The translations under genes and the position numbers were made by a program. Below the pieces are notes generated by a model. It saw only the letters and a program-made list of their open reading frames with translations, ran no database searches and was not told the DNA's origin. From Rhizorhabdus phycosphaerae (GTDB lineage Bacteria > Pseudomonadota > Alphaproteobacteria > Sphingomonadales > Sphingomonadaceae), in contig NZ_CP049107.1 in the NCBI RefSeq assembly GCF_011044255.1, positions 4,151,001 through 4,215,000 of the forward strand: a stretch of DNA of 64,000 nucleotides, in the 5' to 3' direction. Of the stretch, positions 60,251-64,000 are shown piece after piece (position 1 is the stretch's first letter; each line of letters begins with the position of its first letter).

Positions 60251-60392
60251 ACGCGTGCGTTCCAAAAGTGAGCGGAAGCGCGCGGATGCGTTCCAGGCGC
60301 CGCCAGCCGGACCATGTTTGAGCCTTCTCCCTTAAACCCGCCCGGCGGGGTAGGTTCACACCAAGAATGGTTGCAGCACGGGAGAGGCGCCT

Positions 60393-60767
60393 ATGACCAT
60401 CGAAGACACCATCCATGCTTATTACACCGCCTATAACGCGTGCGACGAGGCGGCGCTCGCCGGCCTTCTCCACCCCGACGTCGTCCTGCGCTCGGCGATG
60501 GGGGAGCAGCGGGGGCGGGAGGCGTATCTGGCGACCTATCGCTACATGTTCGGTGCCTTCGTCGATCGGATGACGCCCGAGGCGATCCGGGTCGAGGGGG
60601 ATGTCGCGGTCGTTGCGATCCACGACAGCCTCACCGCGCGGGCGGATATCGCCGATTTCATGGGGCGCCCGGTTGCGCAGGACGAAGAGATCGTGCTGCG
60701 GCTGGAGGGGCGCTATCGGGTCGTGGACGGCCGCATCGTTGCGATCGAGATCGCCCCAGCCGGCTGA
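60393..60767 (+). CDS. NTF2-like/SnoaL-type nuclear transport factor fold protein
   Basis: A 124-residue protein with the NTF2-like alpha+beta fold: TIEDTIHAYYTAYNACDEAALAGLLHP at the start, a central strand region, and a C-terminal RLEGRYRVVDGRIVAIEI. The family covers ketosteroid-isomerase-like and binding proteins; no catalytic Asp/Tyr pair is evident. It starts at ATG 60393 behind GGGAGAGGC. It stands alone between the ArsR gene and the cold-shock gene; function unknown. Confidence 0.85.
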   Translation: MTIEDTIHAYYTAYNACDEAALAGLLHPDVVLRSAMGEQRGREAYLATYRYMFGAFVDRMTPEAIRVEGDVAVVAIHDSLTARADIADFMGRPVAQDEEIVLRLEGRYRVVDGRIVAIEIAPAG

Positions 60768-61006
60768 TCGGGTGCTGGCCAGCCTTTTCCGTTTTCCGGC
60801 CACTTCCAGGCGTTCCGAGCCGTGGCGTCGGAGATAGTTTTCCGTGAGGGCTGGTCTTTGGGGAAGAAGCTGCTATACCGGTCTGGCTGAACGTCGCCTG
60901 CGACGGATGATGGGCCGCCTTGGCTCCTCCCTTTGTCCCTCTAGCTTCAAGACGCCGGAATGTGCCGCTTTGGCGCATCCCGCAACCGTGGGACAAGGAC
61001 TATCTC

Positions 61007-61213
61007 ATGATCACTGGCACCGTAAAATTCTTCAACAGCGACAAGGGCTATGGCTTCATCGCGCCGGAAGACGGCTCGGGCGATGCGTTCGTTCATATCT
61101 CTGCCGTCGAGCGCGCCGGCATGTCGACGCTCAACAAGGAGCAGCGCGTCTCCTATGAGCTCGAGACCGATCGCCGCGGCAAGACGTCTGCGGTGAACCT
61201 TCGGGAAGCCTGA
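61007..61213 (+). CDS. cold-shock-domain protein (CspA family)
   Basis: A 68-residue single-domain RNA/DNA chaperone. RNP1 is KGYGFIAPEDG and RNP2 DAFVHISAV, following the start MITGTVKFFNSD. The ATG at 61007 follows an AGGAC site. The 239-base gap upstream is larger than usual, which fits the long structured leader of cold-shock genes, but I could not trace a defined thermosensor. The frame is open further upstream; those residues are not part of the domain. Confidence 0.93.
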   Translation: MITGTVKFFNSDKGYGFIAPEDGSGDAFVHISAVERAGMSTLNKEQRVSYELETDRRGKTSAVNLREA

Positions 61214-61220
61214 GCCGTGA

Positions 61221-61244
61221 TGGCGGATGCGAAAGCGTCCGCCA
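61221..61244 (+). terminator. hairpin after the cold-shock gene
   Basis: TGGCGGATGC (61221-61230) pairs with GCGTCCGCCA (61235-61244) around a GAAA tetraloop, 8 bases past the stop. No T-run follows, so it may stabilise the 3' end or be a factor-dependent site. Confidence 0.45.
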
Positions 61245-61411
61245 CCTGCTCCCTCGGGCCTCATCCGGCCGGATAGGCCATGGCGCGGCCGATTGCAGCC
61301 GAGCTTGGGCCTGCTGCGTCCCTCCGGCTTCTCCAACCCGCAGCGCCCACGACGCCCGCTCGCCATTGATCCCGGCATGCGCGTTTCCCACACCCGCAGA
61401 AAAGGGCTCGC

Positions 61412-61672
61412 ATGGTTGAGCAGGAGCATGATCTGACCGCACAGCAATTGCTGGAGGCCCAGCAAGCGCTCGACGTAGCCGCATTCAACGGGATATTGAG
61501 CCTCGCCATCGTCCTGCGAAAGCGGAACCTGCTGAGCGACGCCGAGACCGAAGGGCTGCACGACATCATGAGCAAGCCGCTGTCGCTGCCGGGCAATGCC
61601 GACAATCCGGTCGTGCAGGACGCCCAGCAGAATCTCGACCACCTGTTCGCGCTTCTCGTCGGTCGCAGCTGA
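61412..61672 (+). CDS. small protein of unknown function
   Basis: An 86-residue acidic helical protein (MVEQEHDLTAQQLLEAQQAL and LRKRNLLSDAETEGLHDIM). I recognise no family. The length, the absence of rare codons and a match of codon usage to the area support that it is real. It is followed 124 bases later by the GNAT-nitrilase fusion gene. Its ATG has a short, weak ribosome site (AAAAGGGCTCGC). Confidence 0.6.
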   Translation: MVEQEHDLTAQQLLEAQQALDVAAFNGILSLAIVLRKRNLLSDAETEGLHDIMSKPLSLPGNADNPVVQDAQQNLDHLFALLVGRS

Positions 61673-61796
61673 AAGACGCCCACGTCCGTCGCGACCGCGC
61701 GCTAGTTTCCCGCGAGACGTCGGGAAAGCGGACGCTGTTGCCAGTGCGACCGGTGTGCGGCGGCCTGTCACGCAGCCAGTCACGTGGAGAATCGCG

Positions 61797-63404
61797 ATGT
61801 TGAAGAAAAGCCCCGCTCTTCTCGAAGTACGGACGGCTGTCCCCGATGACGTCGGCGGCATATTGGCGCTGATCGGCCGCGCCTATCCGGGCTTCGGCAA
61901 TTACAGCGCCGGTCAGGTCAGCGGACAGATCAACAATTTCCCCGAAGGCCAGTTCGTAGCGGTCCTGGGCGATGAGATCGTCGGATATTGCGCGTCCTCC
62001 CGCATCGACGAGGCGATTGCCCTCTCCCCGCACGACTGGGCGACGATCACCGGCAACGGGTTCGGGAGCCGCCACGATGCGACCGGCGACTGGCTTTACG
62101 GCATCGAGATGGCGGTCGACGATCGACAACGTGGCTTGCGGATCGGCAAGCGCCTCTATGATGCGCGACGCGTGCTGGCCGAGCGGCTGGAGCTGCGCGG
62201 CATCGTGTTCGGCGGGCGCATGCCGGGCTATGCCAAGGTCAAGGCCAGGGTAGACGGTCCGGATGACTATCTTGCTCGCGTGGCGGCCGGCGAGTTCCGC
62301 GACCAGGTCATCAGCTTTCAGCTGGGCAATGGTTTTTCACCTATCGGCGTGCTGTCGGGATACCTTCCCTATGACAAGGCGTCCGAAGGGTTCGCCGCGC
62401 ACATGGTGTGGCGCAATCCCTATGTCGACCCCAACGAGCCGCTCGCATTCCGGGTGCCGCGCGATGTCGAGAGCGTCCGCCTGGCCACGGTGCAGCTTCA
62501 GGCGCGTGCGGTGAAGAGCTTCGAAGAATTCATCCAGAATGTCGAATATTTCGTCGACGTTGCCGCCGATTACCGGTCCGATTTCGTGGTGTTTCCCGAG
62601 CTGTTCACCATGTCGCTGCTGTCCTTTGCCGAGGAAGAGCTGTCGCCGATGGAGGCGATCGACCGGATGACGGAGCATCGCGAGCCGGTCGTGCGCGAAC
62701 TGTCCCGGATGGCGGTGCGCTACAACATCAACATCGTCGGCGGTTCACATCCGACCCGAACCGACGACGGCAGCATCCAGAATGTCGCCTATATCTGCCT
62801 GCGGGACGGATCGATCCACGCGCAGGAGAAGATCCACCCCACGCCGAACGAGGCCTATTGGTGGAAGATAAAGGGCGGCAGTTCGGTCGACGTGATCCAG
62901 ACCGATATCGGCCCGATCGGCGTGCTCATCTGCTATGACAGCGAGTTCCCCGAACTTGCCCGTCGGCTGGTGGACGAAGGCGCGCGCATCATCTTCGTGC
63001 CGTTCTGCACCGACAACCGGCAGGGCTATATGCGGGTGCGCTATTGCGCGCAGGCCCGCGCGATCGAAAATCAGTGCTTCGTCGTGCTGTCGGGCAATGT
63101 CGGCAATCTTCCCGGCGTCGACAATATGGACATCCAATATGCGCAGTCGTGCATCCTCACGCCCTGCGACTTTCCCTTCGCCCGCGACGGTATCGCCGCC
63201 GAGGCGAGCGAGAATATCGAAACGGTGACGATCGCCGACGTCAACCTCGCCGACCTGACCTGGGCGCGCGCCGAAGGCACGGTACGGAACCTGGCCGACC
63301 GCCGCTTCGACCTCTACCGGATCGACTGGAATCGAAGCCCGCCGCGCGATGTAGCGGCGCCTTCGGACCGGCCGCGCGGCTCGAAAGCGCCGGGCGGCGG
63401 CTGA
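61797..63404 (+). CDS. bifunctional GNAT acetyltransferase/carbon-nitrogen hydrolase
   Basis: A 535-residue two-domain protein. The first about 215 residues are a GNAT domain (EMAVDDRQRGLRIGKRLYDA). The second is a nitrilase-superfamily amidase with the full catalytic triad: glutamate in VFPELFTM, lysine in EKIHPTPNEAYWW, cysteine in VLICYDSEFPELA. The combination is known from several bacterial lineages, but the substrate is not established. It could acetylate and hydrolyse the same amine or amide. ATG 61797 follows GTGGAGA. It follows a small unknown protein gene and precedes a DUF6481 gene by 98 bases. Confidence 0.93.
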   Translation: MLKKSPALLEVRTAVPDDVGGILALIGRAYPGFGNYSAGQVSGQINNFPEGQFVAVLGDEIVGYCASSRIDEAIALSPHDWATITGNGFGSRHDATGDWLYGIEMAVDDRQRGLRIGKRLYDARRVLAERLELRGIVFGGRMPGYAKVKARVDGPDDYLARVAAGEFRDQVISFQLGNGFSPIGVLSGYLPYDKASEGFAAHMVWRNPYVDPNEPLAFRVPRDVESVRLATVQLQARAVKSFEEFIQNVEYFVDVAADYRSDFVVFPELFTMSLLSFAEEELSPMEAIDRMTEHREPVVRELSRMAVRYNINIVGGSHPTRTDDGSIQNVAYICLRDGSIHAQEKIHPTPNEAYWWKIKGGSSVDVIQTDIGPIGVLICYDSEFPELARRLVDEGARIIFVPFCTDNRQGYMRVRYCAQARAIENQCFVVLSGNVGNLPGVDNMDIQYAQSCILTPCDFPFARDGIAAEASENIETVTIADVNLADLTWARAEGTVRNLADRRFDLYRIDWNRSPPRDVAAPSDRPRGSKAPGGG

Positions 63405-63502
63405 CACATCCGGCAAGGACAATCACAGCGTGCTGGAACAGGTGGCTTCCGCAGCATGACATACAAAGCCCACCCATTTGAACGAAGGACAATAAAACGC
63501 AC

Positions 63503-63904
63503 ATGACTGCATTCCAAAATCCGACTTTTCAGGAGCGCCAACAGGCCGCCGCCCGCGCAAGAATGGAAGCGCTCGCCAAATATCGCGACCGTCCCGTGGT
63601 GGATCCGGCGGTGATGGCGGACAGGGCGAAGCGCCGCGCCGAACGCGAAGCGGCTGCAGCGGAAAAGCGGATAGCCATCAGCCGCGCCAAGATCGAAGCA
63701 GAAGAGCGCAAGCGCGAGCAGGAACGCGAGGCGCTGGCGGCTGAGCAGGCCGCCGCCGAAGCAAAGGTACAGATGATCGCGCAAGCCAAGGCCGAAGCGA
63801 CGGCCCGGAACGTCGCGGAACGCAAGATGTGGACCGAAGAGGACCGGAAGGCCGCGCGGGATGCGCGTTATGCCGCTCGGAAGACGCGGCAAGGCAGGCG
63901 GTAG
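63503..63904 (+). CDS. DUF6481 family protein, coiled-coil
   Basis: A 133-residue highly charged protein. It begins MTAFQNPTFQERQQAAARAR and then continues as an almost uninterrupted Ala/Glu/Arg/Lys helix (KRRAEREAAAAEKRIA, RKREQEREALAAEQAA). This matches the pattern of DUF6481 proteins of sphingomonads, function unknown. It probably forms a coiled coil. No membrane helix or signal. The window ends about 96 bases after its stop; no gene is supported there. Confidence 0.78.
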   Translation: MTAFQNPTFQERQQAAARARMEALAKYRDRPVVDPAVMADRAKRRAEREAAAAEKRIAISRAKIEAEERKREQEREALAAEQAAAEAKVQMIAQAKAEATARNVAERKMWTEEDRKAARDARYAARKTRQGRR

Positions 63905-64000
63905 CACCAAGCCGCCCGGCTATGAGCGCCGATGTCGGTTCGCGGGCAGCCGGCACGTCGTGATCGAGATCGCGCCGCCGGCTGATCAGGCGCGCGCCAG

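Noticed and set aside
1-64000. tRNA genes, rRNA, CRISPR arrays, insertion sequences
   Set aside because: None was recognised on either strand; no repeat-spacer pattern, transposase or T-loop-like GGTTCGAATCC element was seen.

Overview
The window is a high-GC stretch (about two thirds G+C by eye) of an alphaproteobacterial chromosome, most probably from the Sphingomonadales. Support for this: two TonB-dependent receptors whose mature ends carry the IVVTA(T/Q)(K)R signature common in sphingomonads, small proteins of the DUF6356 and DUF6481 types, a probable speF leader (an alphaproteobacterial RNA motif) before an ornithine decarboxylase, and dense operons with ATGA/GTGA stop-start overlaps. 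I see no tRNA, rRNA, CRISPR array, insertion sequence or integrase.

Layout. 1-1.7 kb: end of a nucleotide-sugar biosynthesis locus (4-epimerase C-terminus and UDP-sugar dehydrogenase). 1.7-3.2 kb: phenylalanine hydroxylase and a divergent Lrp regulator. 3.2-6.1 kb: an AT-rich insert with one large gene of no known family, read here as a possible two-nuclease (PD-(D/E)XK-like plus PIN-like) protein; this is the best candidate for an undescribed system. 6.1-11.1 kb: acyl-CoA metabolism (crotonase, TetR, acyl-CoA dehydrogenase, thioesterase, Zn alcohol dehydrogenase). 11.2-12.3 kb: a frameshifted RTX calcium-binding gene.

12.5-40.5 kb: a large catabolic region bracketed by two TonB-dependent receptors and containing an MBL hydrolase, a class III CoA-transferase/racemase homologue with an altered catalytic residue, two acyl-CoA ligases, an iron alcohol dehydrogenase, two LLM flavin monooxygenases, a fused 2-oxoacid:ferredoxin oxidoreductase, a divergent FMN 2-hydroxyacid dehydrogenase, a Crp/Fnr regulator with a candidate 16-bp palindromic operator, an SDR, a Baeyer-Villiger monooxygenase, a P450, a quinone-reductase-like protein, and a GMC dehydrogenase with its Tat-exported small subunit. 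Together they suggest uptake and oxidative opening of a hydrophobic ketone- or alcohol-bearing compound, with CoA-dependent breakdown of the fragments. The substrate cannot be read from the sequence.

40.5-45.3 kb: an oxidative-stress type cluster (hydrolase-OsmC fusion, OsmC, two pirins, a small unknown protein, divergent LysR). 45.4-47.8 kb: a glycosyltransferase-like protein and two membrane proteins. 47.9-48.2 kb: a large inverted intergenic repeat. 48.2-52.6 kb: Tat-exported amidohydrolase, XapX protein, alpha/beta hydrolase, isochorismatase-like hydrolase and an AsnC regulator. 52.7-53.5 kb: DUF6356 protein and a BLUF photoreceptor. 53.6-56.0 kb: polyamine operon (ornithine decarboxylase with speF leader, then a deoxyhypusine-synthase-like enzyme). 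56.2-58.9 kb: GNAT, zinc CDF exporter, UDP-GlcNAc 2-epimerase. 58.9-64 kb: fatty acid desaturase with divergent ArsR regulator, an NTF2-like protein, a cold-shock protein, a small unknown, a GNAT-nitrilase fusion and a DUF6481 protein.
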